62,400 nt of DNA from an uncultured Lachnospiraceae bacterium (GTDB lineage: Bacteria; Bacillota; Clostridia; Lachnospirales; Lachnospiraceae): the NCBI GenBank assembly GCA_902762955.1, contig CACWQH010000014.1, positions 1 to 62,400 of the forward strand. The letters run 5' to 3'. Under the pieces are notes generated by a model, which was given only the letters and a program-made list of their open reading frames with translations, had not been told where the DNA came from and did not search any database. Each line of letters starts with the position of its first letter. The stretch's first letter is position 1. The position numbers were made by a program, and so were the translations under genes. This document shows positions 27,106-35,230 of this stretch, in pieces.

Positions 27106-27360
27106 TTAATCTAATGGTGGGAGTTTTCTATAGTTTTCTGTTTCCCACATCTCCTTTAATTCATTCTTATATTTTAAAACAAATTCCTTGACCAACATTT
27201 TTGCTTTTCGAGGAAATTCCCCTTCCATAATATCTCCTGTTTCAATAAGAAAAGGAGCAGCATAATCTTGAGTAATTGCGTGAATATGTGGGGGATTATG
27301 TTCTTTATTTCTTAAATACATTATAATTATAATACCATAAAAATTAGAAATTGTCGGCAT
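27106..27360 (-). CDS. DUF4160 family protein (putative toxin partner)
   Basis: 84 residues with the DUF4160 hallmark: MPTISNFYGIIIIMYLRNKE followed by HNPPHIHAITQDYAA, then a C-terminal helix FVLKYKNELKEMWE. DUF4160 genes are usually next to DUF2442 genes, as here. Toxin function has been proposed for such pairs but is inference here. The ribosome-binding site is GGGGAGGG 9 nt upstream. Confidence 0.85.
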   Translation of the reverse strand: MPTISNFYGIIIIMYLRNKEHNPPHIHAITQDYAAPFLIETGDIMEGEFPRKAKMLVKEFVLKYKNELKEMWETENYRKLPPLD

Positions 27361-27394
27361 ATTTGTTACGCCCTCCCCTTATAATTCTATTTAT

Positions 27395-27423
27395 ATTATA
27401 AGGGGATATATCCCCTATGTCAA
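27395..27423 (-). promoter_or_regulatory. perfect sigma-A promoter with palindromic operator in the spacer
   Basis: On the minus strand TTGACA (27418-27423), a 17-bp spacer and TATAAT (27395-27400). The spacer contains the 14-bp perfect palindrome GGGGATATATCCCC (27402-27415). A second inverted repeat, CCCCTTATAAT/ATTATAAGGGG (27375-27385 and 27395-27405), spans the -10 box to the ribosome-binding site. It drives the DUF4160/DUF2442-HTH pair; the HTH protein is the obvious binder. Confidence 0.85.
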
Positions 27424-27426
27424 TAT

Positions 27427-28098
27427 TTATTTATGCCTTTTTTCATAATCATTTTCTATATCTTCAAGAAAATTTTCATCATTAAATGCCTGTGTCATCT
27501 TGGCAGAACTTTGGCACATACGTGCACTTGATATTAGATTGGACATAACATTATAATTAAGTCTGGTTCCCACAGAATCACTTTCATATCTTACTGCACG
27601 ATTTTTTGCAATTCCAAATTGACTTGCGACCGAAATAGCATCAATATTAGCACCCATAAAGATAAACTCCCAACCGAGCTTTTTCTTCTTTTTTTCCACC
27701 ATCTTCTTAATCTTGTCATAGGTGTATTTTTTGCTCGCATTTTCCATACCGTCAGTGGTTATGATAAATAAAGTCTTCTCCGGAACATCATTTGGTTCAG
27801 CCTCCTTATGGGTATGTCCGATATGGTGAATCGCTCCTCCGACAGCATCTAAAAGAGCTGTGCATCCCCTTACATAATACTCCTTTGAAGTTATAGGCTT
27901 CACCTCTGTTATCGGTTTTCTGTCGTGTATAACCTCTATCTTGTCATCAAATAAAACTGTCGAAATGATAACCTCACCTTCGCCGATCCTTTGTTTTTCC
28001 AACATGGAATTGTAACCGCCTATAGTATCTGCCTCAAGTCCGCTCATCGAACCGCTTCTGTCTAAAATAAATACAACCTCTGTTAAACCTTTCTTCAT
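27427..28098 (-). CDS. VWA-domain protein
   Basis: 223 residues from the ATG at 28098 (AAGGAGG 8 nt upstream; the longer frame runs through a dispersed repeat). A single von Willebrand A domain with intact MIDAS: D13-x-S15-x-S17 in LDRSGSMSG, T in GCTALLDAVGG and D in ITTDGMENAS. No membrane segment. Stand-alone bacterial VWA proteins of this kind act as metal-dependent adaptors, often with AAA ATPases, ADP-ribose or stress proteins. The macrodomain gene lies just upstream. Confidence 0.85.
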   Translation of the reverse strand: MKKGLTEVVFILDRSGSMSGLEADTIGGYNSMLEKQRIGEGEVIISTVLFDDKIEVIHDRKPITEVKPITSKEYYVRGCTALLDAVGGAIHHIGHTHKEAEPNDVPEKTLFIITTDGMENASKKYTYDKIKKMVEKKKKKLGWEFIFMGANIDAISVASQFGIAKNRAVRYESDSVGTRLNYNVMSNLISSARMCQSSAKMTQAFNDENFLEDIENDYEKRHK

Positions 28099-28117
28099 AA
28101 AACTTACCTCCTTCATA

Positions 28118-28178
28118 TGTGACACGCGCATGAGTCTTGTCACGCTTCTGTGTGTCATGGCATGAACCTTGTCACATC
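28118..28178. repeat. two tandem copies of the dispersed TGTCATGGGC family
   Basis: Copies at 28118-28143 and 28153-28178, same orientation, 35 bp apart, in the gap between the macrodomain and VWA genes. The segment ends in TCAACTTCAAGTTACGAG, which resembles the arm of the giant hairpin at 51.4 kb. Confidence 0.6.
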
Positions 28179-28278
28179 AGTGTCAACTTCAAGTTACGAG
28201 ATAAGTATAACGAATTGGAAAATTAAAATGGTCGCTTCGCAGGCGACTTTTGAAATGTACAAATAAAAAGAGCAGCTT

Positions 28279-29484
28279 CTAATCTCCGAGAAGCTGCTGC
28301 TCATGCTTAAATAATGCAAGGTTAATCGTGTAAATGTCATAGACCTCATTTTCAATAAAGTACTCTACAATCAAATCAAACATACTGCTCGGCGAAAGAG
28401 CATATCCTGCACGGCTTAGGAAATCCTTTGTCTCATCAAGGTTAAGCCTTAAAGCAAGTGCAAATGCCATAGCGGTAATCTTCTTTGGCTGATATGAAGG
28501 ATTGCTTCTTATCTTGGAAAAAAGCTTTCTGTCAACATTTGCCCGCTTATAAACCTCAATATCCGTAAAGCCTCTTTCGTCAATCAGATGCAGCAGATTC
28601 TCCTGCCAAGTGTCCTTGATATGTGCCACTTTGTCATCAAGTGAGCTGTGAATTTTATTATTACCGATATATTTAGCTATCGCCTCGCTTTGTTCACATT
28701 CGATTTGTGATTCGGTTACTTTATCTTCCTCAAAAGAATCTGCAATCTTTTTATTTTTCAGAAAAGGTTTATGCCCTAAATAAGCTTGCGGAGCCATCTC
28801 GGCAGCCTGAAATCTTCTTTCTGACATGTTTTCCGGCATAGATGCCGAAGGCCTTGCAGCCATAAGCCTCGGTCTATCTCCACGTCTGTCACCATCAAGC
28901 AACATCCTCATTTCATCTTCAGTTTCATATTCTTCATAAACCTTTTTAGTTACATAATTATTATCTATGAACTCCTCAACACCTGAAAAAATCTTATCCG
29001 ACAATACGAAAGACTTTTCATCAAATACCACAAGAGTTATCTCCATATCAGAATCAGAGTCCACAAGAAATTCACTGAAAACAGAAACGGCTATCTGAAG
29101 CGCTTCCGCCTTTGGAAAACCATATACACCTGTAGCTATAAGCGGAAATGCGATGCTCTCGCAGCCAAGCTCTTTAGCCAGTTTAAGACTATTCTCATAG
29201 CAGCTTCTTACTGCCTCACGCTCGCCGAAATCTCCACCCTGCCACACAGGTCCTACAGTATGGATTATGTACTTTGCAGAAAGCTTAAACGCCGGTGTAG
29301 ATACAGCATTTCCAACCTCTATACGACCTATCTTTTTTCTTTCTTTCAAAAGCTTCTTTGCGCCTGCAGCCTTATAAATCGCAGAATCAACACCACCCGC
29401 ATAAGTAGGTTCAGGATTGGCAGTGTTTACTATTGCGTCTGCTGATACATTTATAATATTGTTTCTTATTATCTTAAAAGACAT
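28279..29484 (-). CDS. macrodomain protein with C-terminal HTH-like helical domain
   Basis: 401 residues. Residues 1-170 are a macrodomain of the ADP-ribosyl hydrolase/O-acetyl-ADP-ribose deacetylase type: VNTANPEPTYAGGVDSAIY, IIHTVGPVW, and IATGVYGFPKAEA. A disordered Arg/Met-rich linker (about 195-235) leads to a helical C-terminal domain (FTDIEVYKRANVDRKLFSKI; KITAMAFALALRLNLDETKD) that resembles an XRE-like HTH without a clear DNA-recognition helix. This two-part architecture recurs in Clostridia. It should remove or bind ADP-ribose; the target is unknown. Confidence 0.88.
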   Translation of the reverse strand: MSFKIIRNNIINVSADAIVNTANPEPTYAGGVDSAIYKAAGAKKLLKERKKIGRIEVGNAVSTPAFKLSAKYIIHTVGPVWQGGDFGEREAVRSCYENSLKLAKELGCESIAFPLIATGVYGFPKAEALQIAVSVFSEFLVDSDSDMEITLVVFDEKSFVLSDKIFSGVEEFIDNNYVTKKVYEEYETEDEMRMLLDGDRRGDRPRLMAARPSASMPENMSERRFQAAEMAPQAYLGHKPFLKNKKIADSFEEDKVTESQIECEQSEAIAKYIGNNKIHSSLDDKVAHIKDTWQENLLHLIDERGFTDIEVYKRANVDRKLFSKIRSNPSYQPKKITAMAFALALRLNLDETKDFLSRAGYALSPSSMFDLIVEYFIENEVYDIYTINLALFKHEQQLLGD

Positions 29485-29688
29485 GGTTGTTACCTCGTTA
29501 AATAAATTACTAAAAAAGGCGTCCTTTTGAAACTTATATTATCTAATATTTTAATTGACATCCAAACACTTGTAAATATAATTTAAAGTATGATGTTTAT
29601 GAAGTATGATAAAACATAATAAAGTAAAGTATTTATAAAGTATGATAAAGTATAAAAATTATGAGGAATAACAATAATAGGTGACACA

Positions 29689-30321
29689 ATGAAAACATTT
29701 GAATACGGCAACCCAAATGCAGATACAATTTTGATCCAACCGGTAGATGACCACGACACGGCATATATTGAAAATGAAGTTGCTCTTATCAAAGAGTCAT
29801 CCAAAACAGACTTTAAGCTCATCGCCATAAAGGTCAATAATTGGAACAACGACCTCTCGCCCTGGAAAGCACCTGCGGTCTTTGGAAATGAGGACTTCGG
29901 CGGCGAAGCTTGCCGGATGCTTGAAGAGGTCTTAAAGCTTACAGAAGATAAAACCAAAACCTACTACATCGGCGGATATTCCCTTGCCGGCTTATTTGCC
30001 CTGTGGGCAGTCTATCAGACCGATGTATTTGAAGGTGTTGTCGCAGCCTCTCCATCCATATGGTTTCCGGGTTTTGTGAGCTATATGAAAGCCAACGAGA
30101 TAAAGGTGCGAAACGTCTACTTAAGTTTAGGTGATAAAGAAGAAAGGGCGAAAAATCCTACTATGGCGACTGTCGGCGACTGCATCCGTGAGGCTTACGC
30201 ATGGCTTAACGAACAAGGCATAAATGTAACTCTCGAATGGAATCAGGGTAATCACTTTAAGGATGCTGATGTGAGAACAGCGAAAGGGTTTGTGTGGGTT
30301 AAAAGAAAAACTTCTATGTAA
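29689..30321 (+). CDS. alpha/beta-hydrolase, esterase type
   Basis: 210 residues without signal peptide. The nucleophile elbow is GGYSLAG (S98), the acidic residue is probably in LSLGDKEER, and the histidine in NQGNHFKDADVR (about 192). The pattern resembles the esterase D/enterochelin-esterase-like group. AGGTGA precedes the ATG. The gene is one of few on the plus strand here and is closed by a strong terminator. The upstream region has three AAGTATGATAAA-like repeats. Confidence 0.8.
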   Translation: MKTFEYGNPNADTILIQPVDDHDTAYIENEVALIKESSKTDFKLIAIKVNNWNNDLSPWKAPAVFGNEDFGGEACRMLEEVLKLTEDKTKTYYIGGYSLAGLFALWAVYQTDVFEGVVAASPSIWFPGFVSYMKANEIKVRNVYLSLGDKEERAKNPTMATVGDCIREAYAWLNEQGINVTLEWNQGNHFKDADVRTAKGFVWVKRKTSM

Positions 30322-30343
30322 ATTTTTTTACATAGAAGTTTTT
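30306..30343. terminator. bidirectional rho-independent terminator
   Basis: AAAAACTTCTATGTAAA and its exact complement (17 bp) around a TTTT loop, with A and T runs on both sides. It overlaps the esterase stop codon and separates that gene from the convergent RhuM pseudogene. Confidence 0.85.
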
Positions 30344-30348
30344 GTACT

Positions 30349-31166
30349 TTATTCTTTATCTTCAATATCTTTAACAAGTCTATCAAAATCACTTTGATAT
30401 AGAGTATCTTGAATTATTCTGTACTTCTCAAATTCACTTTCAGCAAATTCTTTTGCTATGGAAACATCTGTTTTTCTATCTTTCCATCAGGCGCATTCTT
30501 CCACGAAGTAAGGCCCATATGTTCTTTCTTATGATTAGCTCTTGCGACAATGACCTCGGCTGCAGTATTTCCATGCACCGCATAGTGCATTTTATTTTGA
30601 ACAGTAGCATAGAATTCTTTGGTAATTATTGATTCTTTATCATAATCAACTGCTGTTGCGTAGATATCTGTAATCTTTTGATAAAATCTTCTCTCACTTG
30701 CTCGAATCTCCTGTATCTCTGCAACAAGATGATCAAAATAATCCTCATCAAATATTTGTCCATTTATCAGTCTGTCTTTATCAAGCACATAGCCCTGCTT
30801 GGTAAATGTATCCAACACCTTAGTCGCCCATGTTCTGAACTGTGTCGCTCTTTCAGAATTGGTTCGATATCCAACAGCAATAATGGCAGCAAGAGAATAA
30901 AACTTATAATTATATTTCTTCCCATTATCAGCAACTTGTGCAAAATTTGCACAAGTTGAATTTTCATCCAATTCACCGTCTTTAAATATATTATTTAGAT
31001 GTTTTGTGACAACACTTCTATCTATATCAAATAACTGACCGATTGCCTTTTGAGTCAACCATACATCCTGATTCTGTATGCGTACTTCTATTCCATCTTC
31101 TCCAGCATCTCTGGTGAACACAAGGAAATCTACCGTGCTATTTCTTACTTTTATTTCTTTACCCAT
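30349..31166 (-). pseudogene. RhuM family protein, frameshifted and internally deleted
   Basis: From the ATG at 31166 (AAAGGA 9 nt upstream) the frame encodes the RhuM N-terminal region (VWLTQKAIGQLFDIDRSVVT, YRTNSERATQFRTWATKVLD) and the central HGNTAAEVIVARANHKKEHM. It stops early at 30456 after GLTSWKNAPDGK. In a second frame the sequence continues TDVSIAKEFAESEFEKYRII and ends DRLVKDIEDKE at 30349, which is the C-terminal end of RhuM. About 80 residues between the two are missing. So an internal deletion plus a one-base shift at an A5 run disabled the gene. Intact RhuM proteins accompany restriction and toxin loci. Confidence 0.75.
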
Positions 31167-31276
31167 AATGACTGTTCCTTTCGCAATTATGTCAAACTCT
31201 TTCAAATAAATAATGGTTTGTATTATATGTTTTTTCATCATCGTCAGTTATTAGAAATTTTTTAATAACTGAATCC

Positions 31277-31321
31277 TTCTGAAATTCAGAATACTTAAAA
31301 TTATGGCGAATTCGCCATAAT
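31277..31321. promoter_or_regulatory. two perfect palindromes upstream of RhuM
   Basis: TTCTGAAATTCAGAA (31277-31291) and the 22-bp perfect palindrome ATTATGGCGAA/TTCGCCATAAT (31300-31321), with an A/T-rich TATATT-like box to its right. They lie 110-155 bp upstream of the RhuM start and look like binding sites of dimeric regulators. Confidence 0.6.
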
Positions 31322-31416
31322 TGAAATATAATATACTATATGATAGCATTTTGTCATTATTGTATTTTGGGGCAAAACGCTATTTAATTAATTTCATCAT
31401 TAAATATTATTTGCCG

Positions 31417-31620
31417 TTATTTATTATTTTCACCAACATATTCTCTTCTTCCGTCAGGATATTCAAGGTATGCTCGCCTTGTTTCATCATCGTATCTTGC
31501 AACCGGCAACCCTTTTATTCTTCTAATCTCATCATCTATCCTTATGGATGCCTTAAACCTTTCAGTTAATTCATCATCAGAAATTCCACATGTGGAATCT
31601 AATTCATTCATTATAGCCAT
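31417..31620 (-). CDS. hypothetical protein, 67 aa
   Basis: Small charged protein (MNELDSTCGISDDELTERFK, then AYLEYPDGRREYVGENNK). Size and composition resemble small antitoxin-like proteins, but no family is recognised and the ribosome-binding site is modest (GGAGTGG). Possibly linked to the RhuM gene downstream. Confidence 0.5.
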   Translation of the reverse strand: MAIMNELDSTCGISDDELTERFKASIRIDDEIRRIKGLPVARYDDETRRAYLEYPDGRREYVGENNK

Positions 31621-31647
31621 GATGTTACCACTCCAATAATTATTATA

Positions 31648-32197
31648 TCACCCATTGTTTTGCTTTATATACAACCCATCCTTATCAAACAACACTTCCA
31701 TAGGATTATTATAAAGCATATTTACTCTGTCAATATTATCAATAAATACTTTCACATCATCAGTTCTACTCTCCGAAAATGCCGTCATTGTCTGTTCCGT
31801 CTTTTTTGCATTTCTATCCAACACTCATACAAACAAGTGCCGGATTGATAGCCATAGTTGTCTGAACTGTAGTATTGACCGGATTATATACTGCATTTCC
31901 TTGTAACTTACCATTTTTAAATACACCGGTAAGCATATCTATTCCGTTTCCATCCAAGGACGCAACAGTTCCTTTATAGCCACGCATATTTAAAGCGTAT
32001 AACTGCTGCCCACCATTTACAGTTGATGTGGCAGTTCGAAATGCCTGTGGTATCTGTGCAAATATAGAGCCTAATGAAGCAACACCGTCAAATGAATATC
32101 GAGTATATTCCTTTAGTGCTGTTTCTTCTTCAAATACTATGGGTGTGTATTCTATGTCCATTACGGATTTGATTATTTCGGTTTTGGAATTGTTCAT
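31648..32197 (-). pseudogene. unrecognised gene with a one-base frameshift
   Basis: The frame from 32197 runs 127 codons (EEETALKEYTRYSFDGVASL; QAFRTATSTVNGGQQLYALN; NPVNTTVQTTMAINPALVCM) and stops at 31814. If one G of a GG pair at the junction is dropped, it continues SVDRNAKKTEQTMTAFSESR and FIDNIDRVNMLYNNPMEVLF to a stop at 31648. The downstream part has the charged helical character expected of the same protein. No function recognised. It is a frameshifted gene or a base-call problem. Confidence 0.55.
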
Positions 32198-32282
32198 TAA
32201 AATATTAATCTCCTATGTAATAAATATTAGTTATCGATATGTACTTTCACAACAGACTAAATTCTCAAGTCTCCTTATTATT

Positions 32283-33224
32283 TCATTTATTTCTCCATAA
32301 TCTAGTTGATAATTTTCCACTATCAGTAATATAACACTCAGCTATTCTTTTTATTCCTGCATGATTAGCAATATGTCCATAAAAGTGAATATTTTTTTCA
32401 TGATATCCACCATAACCATCATCAACATGCATATTTTTCCATTCAATTTTATCTGTGCCTTTTATTATTCTTCGATAATACTTTTTGAACACTATATCTT
32501 CTTGCGTACTATTTTTATCATCATATCCCAAAACGATATTTTCTTTATCAATACTACCATGTACATAACAAATCTTTCCCTTATCAATATTATAAATTTC
32601 TGATATCGTATCTGTATAATTAAAGTTTATAACATAATCAGGAGAAATACTATTTATTTGTTCATCTATTTTATACTTGTCCTCATCCCTATACTTCTTT
32701 TCCGCATATTTTAGATACAATCTTAATATAGACTCCAAGTCACTTAATTGTTCTTCCATATTTTTCATTACTTCATCCGTATCTATAGTATTCCATGCTG
32801 TAATAAATATTTTATTAATCTCATATTCTTCCCCATTGTCATTAAATATACTTTTTATATCTTTTAATAAAACTCTTTGAGTTGAGTCATTAATATTATG
32901 ACTGTATTTATAATTTTTGTAGTCCTGAATACTACTAAATTTTCTTTCACTTTCACTTTGTAAAAAATCCAATAATTTTACAATTATAATTTTAATTTCG
33001 ATTTCCAAATCAATCCATGTTTTATTTGAAGTATATTTTAAATCATTAATACAGTACAACAAAAAATCATTATTAAAATATGGAACAAAAACATCTCGGA
33101 TTTTTTTATCAACATAGTTGATATCATCCTGAATATTTTTCATAAAATCTATTAAATCTATATAGTTTGTTTTCATCCCATGATGTAAATCAAATCCATT
33201 TCCAATTACAAGTATATCTCCCAT
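32283..33224 (-). CDS. AbiH family abortive-infection protein
   Basis: 313 residues. The N-terminal signature ILVIGNGFDLHHGMKTNY is diagnostic for AbiH, as is the later PDYVINFNYTDTISEIYN with the nearby ICYVHGSID. AbiH of lactococci aborts phage infection; its biochemistry is not well known, but the fold is SIR2-like/NAD-binding in related proteins. Full length, no truncation. GAGG lies 9 nt before the ATG. It sits in the middle of the accessory island. Confidence 0.9.
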   Translation of the reverse strand: MGDILVIGNGFDLHHGMKTNYIDLIDFMKNIQDDINYVDKKIRDVFVPYFNNDFLLYCINDLKYTSNKTWIDLEIEIKIIIVKLLDFLQSESERKFSSIQDYKNYKYSHNINDSTQRVLLKDIKSIFNDNGEEYEINKIFITAWNTIDTDEVMKNMEEQLSDLESILRLYLKYAEKKYRDEDKYKIDEQINSISPDYVINFNYTDTISEIYNIDKGKICYVHGSIDKENIVLGYDDKNSTQEDIVFKKYYRRIIKGTDKIEWKNMHVDDGYGGYHEKNIHFYGHIANHAGIKRIAECYITDSGKLSTRLWRNK

Positions 33225-33319
33225 ACTTTTACCTCTTGTATATTTAAATAATTATCCTTTAGTTTTTATATTATTTTTAATTTCCTTGCATTTTTATTCT
33301 AATATGTTATTATAATATT

Positions 33320-33397
33320 AAGAACAGCTATATCTGATTACGTTTCGGACGTATCCTGAAGGTAACCACATTTATCAGGGATCAGTTGGCTGTTCTT
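33320..33397 (-). ncRNA. structured RNA element abutting a second BECR-type gene
   Basis: A 9-bp outer stem AAGAACAGC/GCTGTTCTT encloses, on the minus strand, an inner stem CTGAT/ATCAG from which two hairpins branch: CCTGA-15 nt-TCAGG and TACG-TCCGAAA-CGTA. This is a compact three-way junction of 78 nt. Its outer arm begins at the stop codon of the gene at 33397-33891. The sequence differs from the element at 6465-6558, but position and size are alike. No T tract follows, so it is not a plain terminator. Confidence 0.45.
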
Positions 33398-33891
33398 TAT
33401 TTTTCCGCTTTTTTTATATATGCTGAAACAATATAATTCTTCTTACGCTTTGAGGAATTTACAGTTTCAATAATATAATATGTACCATCAATTCTTTTAC
33501 TCATCTTTATCATCGGTGATGCTTCTCCATTTTCATCAAGATAACCCGTTGTTGTTATTCCCTCATACACAATATCATCATAATTTGATATGACATATCC
33601 CATTCTTGCTATATCTTCAATGTTTTTCATAGATGTATCTTGCTTTCCTTCTTTTCCATGTCTGTTAATTATATGTTTAATAGCATTTATATCTAAAACA
33701 ACTCTGCTCCCCTCTACATCTTTACCTGTCAATTCCTTAATTCTTTTAGCTGCTTTATCAGATAAAAATGCAACTGTTATAAAGTTTATTCTATCATTTC
33801 CATTTATAACATCCTCTATGAAGTCTTTAACATCATTATCTATTGAATTACTATACTCTTCCATAATCACTAATTGTTCTGATGTATGCAT
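33397..33891 (-). CDS. BECR-fold nuclease-like protein (PBECR type), second copy
   Basis: 164 residues. The C-terminal half has the pattern of phage-associated barnase/EndoU/RelE-like nucleases: RVVLDINAIKHIINRHGKEG (His-x3-Arg-His helix), a helix with DIARMGYVISNYDDIVYEG, and strands MIKMSKRIDGTYYIIETV and KNYIVSAYI. The N-terminal part (residues 1-60) is an acidic helical region. Distantly similar in layout to the gene at 6586. AAGGAGG is 7 nt before the ATG. Its stop is in direct contact with a structured RNA. Confidence 0.55.
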   Translation of the reverse strand: MHTSEQLVIMEEYSNSIDNDVKDFIEDVINGNDRINFITVAFLSDKAAKRIKELTGKDVEGSRVVLDINAIKHIINRHGKEGKQDTSMKNIEDIARMGYVISNYDDIVYEGITTTGYLDENGEASPMIKMSKRIDGTYYIIETVNSSKRKKNYIVSAYIKKAEK

Positions 33892-33973
33892 AATACCCTC
33901 CTTTATAACTAAAACACTTTATATTCTTCAAAAATATTACATCTAATCAAAATAATTATTAATATTAAAATCA

Positions 33974-34627
33974 TCATACCCCTAACCTATGTCTAACCGT
34001 ATTCAACCATTCACCCTTATATTTAAAATACCTCGGTCCTGCTATATTGTTCTTCTTACCTGTAAGCTTTTTAGCCAAAGCAGTTAATGAATATATCTCT
34101 CCCTCATAGCTTACTTTTCTATCATCAACAACTGTTGCCTTAATATCGTGATCTGCATAATATTCAATCTGCTCACCTATCTGAATCTGACATGCTGAAA
34201 ATGAGAAGTTTGCTGCGCGTTCGGTGCTTTCATTATCTATTTCTTCTGCAAGCCTTTCATCATTTGTTTCACTCTCACTCTTTTCGTATTTTTTGAGTCT
34301 GTCACTAAATCCATGTATTTCTGCTATTGCTTCCAATATTCCATATGCATCCTCCGGTGTCATAGCATAAAATTCACGAACTCTTTTCTGACCGTTAAAA
34401 TTATCTATTGATCTTAAGTCAGGATTAATCCTATCAATTATTGAATGTATCTTTTTATCTGATAATCTCGAATCCACTTCATATGTAGCATATATTCTAA
34501 ACGCAAACGGTATACATTCGCTACGATTTAAATGTGATAATCTTTGCTTTATATCATCTGCATATCCAATTTTCACATAATCAGGAAATGATGGATTTGT
34601 TAATATATAAATTACTCCCTGTGCCAT
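33974..34627 (-). CDS. GIY-YIG nuclease family protein with C-terminal RAMA-like domain
   Basis: 217 residues. The N-terminal GIY-YIG-like core reads GVIYILTNPSFPDYVKIGYA with the conserved R in KQRLSHLNRSECIPFAFRIY; this is the T5orf172-like branch. After an acidic linker a C-terminal domain (YEGEIYSLTALAKKLTGKK, then GPRYFKYKGEWLNTVRHRLG) resembles the RAMA/DUF-type module found with restriction enzymes. It may recognise modified DNA. No methyltransferase is nearby. Confidence 0.8.
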   Translation of the reverse strand: MAQGVIYILTNPSFPDYVKIGYADDIKQRLSHLNRSECIPFAFRIYATYEVDSRLSDKKIHSIIDRINPDLRSIDNFNGQKRVREFYAMTPEDAYGILEAIAEIHGFSDRLKKYEKSESETNDERLAEEIDNESTERAANFSFSACQIQIGEQIEYYADHDIKATVVDDRKVSYEGEIYSLTALAKKLTGKKNNIAGPRYFKYKGEWLNTVRHRLGV

Positions 34628-34738
34628 AGTTAACTCCTTTACTCTAGCTTATTTTCAATAATTAATATTGATTTTTTCTTAATTTCTTAAAAACACTTAT
34701 TCAGCAAACCTAAATCAAAAATTTCATAATACAATCCT

Positions 34739-35230
34739 CTACCACCACATCATCGGCAATATAATTGCATAAAACATAAGCGCCCTTCGGCCATGCTTAT
34801 ATGCTTTTTCTTCTTTATCTGAATCACATGCATAATGATTACGGTCATATTTTTCGATTTCACTAAGTATCTCTTTTATCACGTCTAACTGTGTATTGAC
34901 AGTCAAATCATATTTACTGAACTCTTCTTTAAGACTATCCGGTAACGGGCTCTCAAAATCTACAATTTTTCCGCCTATATCAATATACATCTGCAAATGC
35001 TCATATAGCCACATCAGAGATGTATATTCAAGTGCCCACGTTTCTCTTTCATCAAATCCGTATTTCTTACGCTGTTTATTATATTTCCTCTGTTTATCTT
35101 TATCCTTTTCTTTCTCTTTAGTATGTGGATAGCATATCTGCCCTCCATCTTTCTTAACTGAAGCAAGATTTTTATTATATTTTGACTTATTTATATCTAA
35201 CTTTTTTGACTTTTTATTTTTCTTATTCAT
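34739..35230 (-). CDS. hypothetical protein, 163 aa, coupled to a WYL regulator
   Basis: Lys-rich N-terminus (KKSKKLDINKSKYNKNLASV; KEKEKDKDKQRKYNKQRKKY), a helical acidic middle (EYTSLMWLYEHLQMYIDIGG) and a C-terminal hydrophobic end (ALMFYAIILPMMWW) that may contact the membrane. The ATG overlaps the stop of the WYL gene by one base (TAATG), so it is a coupled effector of that regulator. No family recognised. Confidence 0.65.
   Translation of the reverse strand: MNKKNKKSKKLDINKSKYNKNLASVKKDGGQICYPHTKEKEKDKDKQRKYNKQRKKYGFDERETWALEYTSLMWLYEHLQMYIDIGGKIVDFESPLPDSLKEEFSKYDLTVNTQLDVIKEILSEIEKYDRNHYACDSDKEEKAYKHGRRALMFYAIILPMMWW

Noticed and set aside
26637-27360. Proven toxin-antitoxin system
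   Set aside because: Organisation fits, but toxicity of DUF4160 is not shown by the sequence, so it is reported only as a candidate.
33320-33397. Hammerhead ribozyme
   Set aside because: The minus strand has CTGATAA and CCGAAACG, close to the conserved core, but the invariant G of CUGANGA is replaced and the stems do not close as needed.
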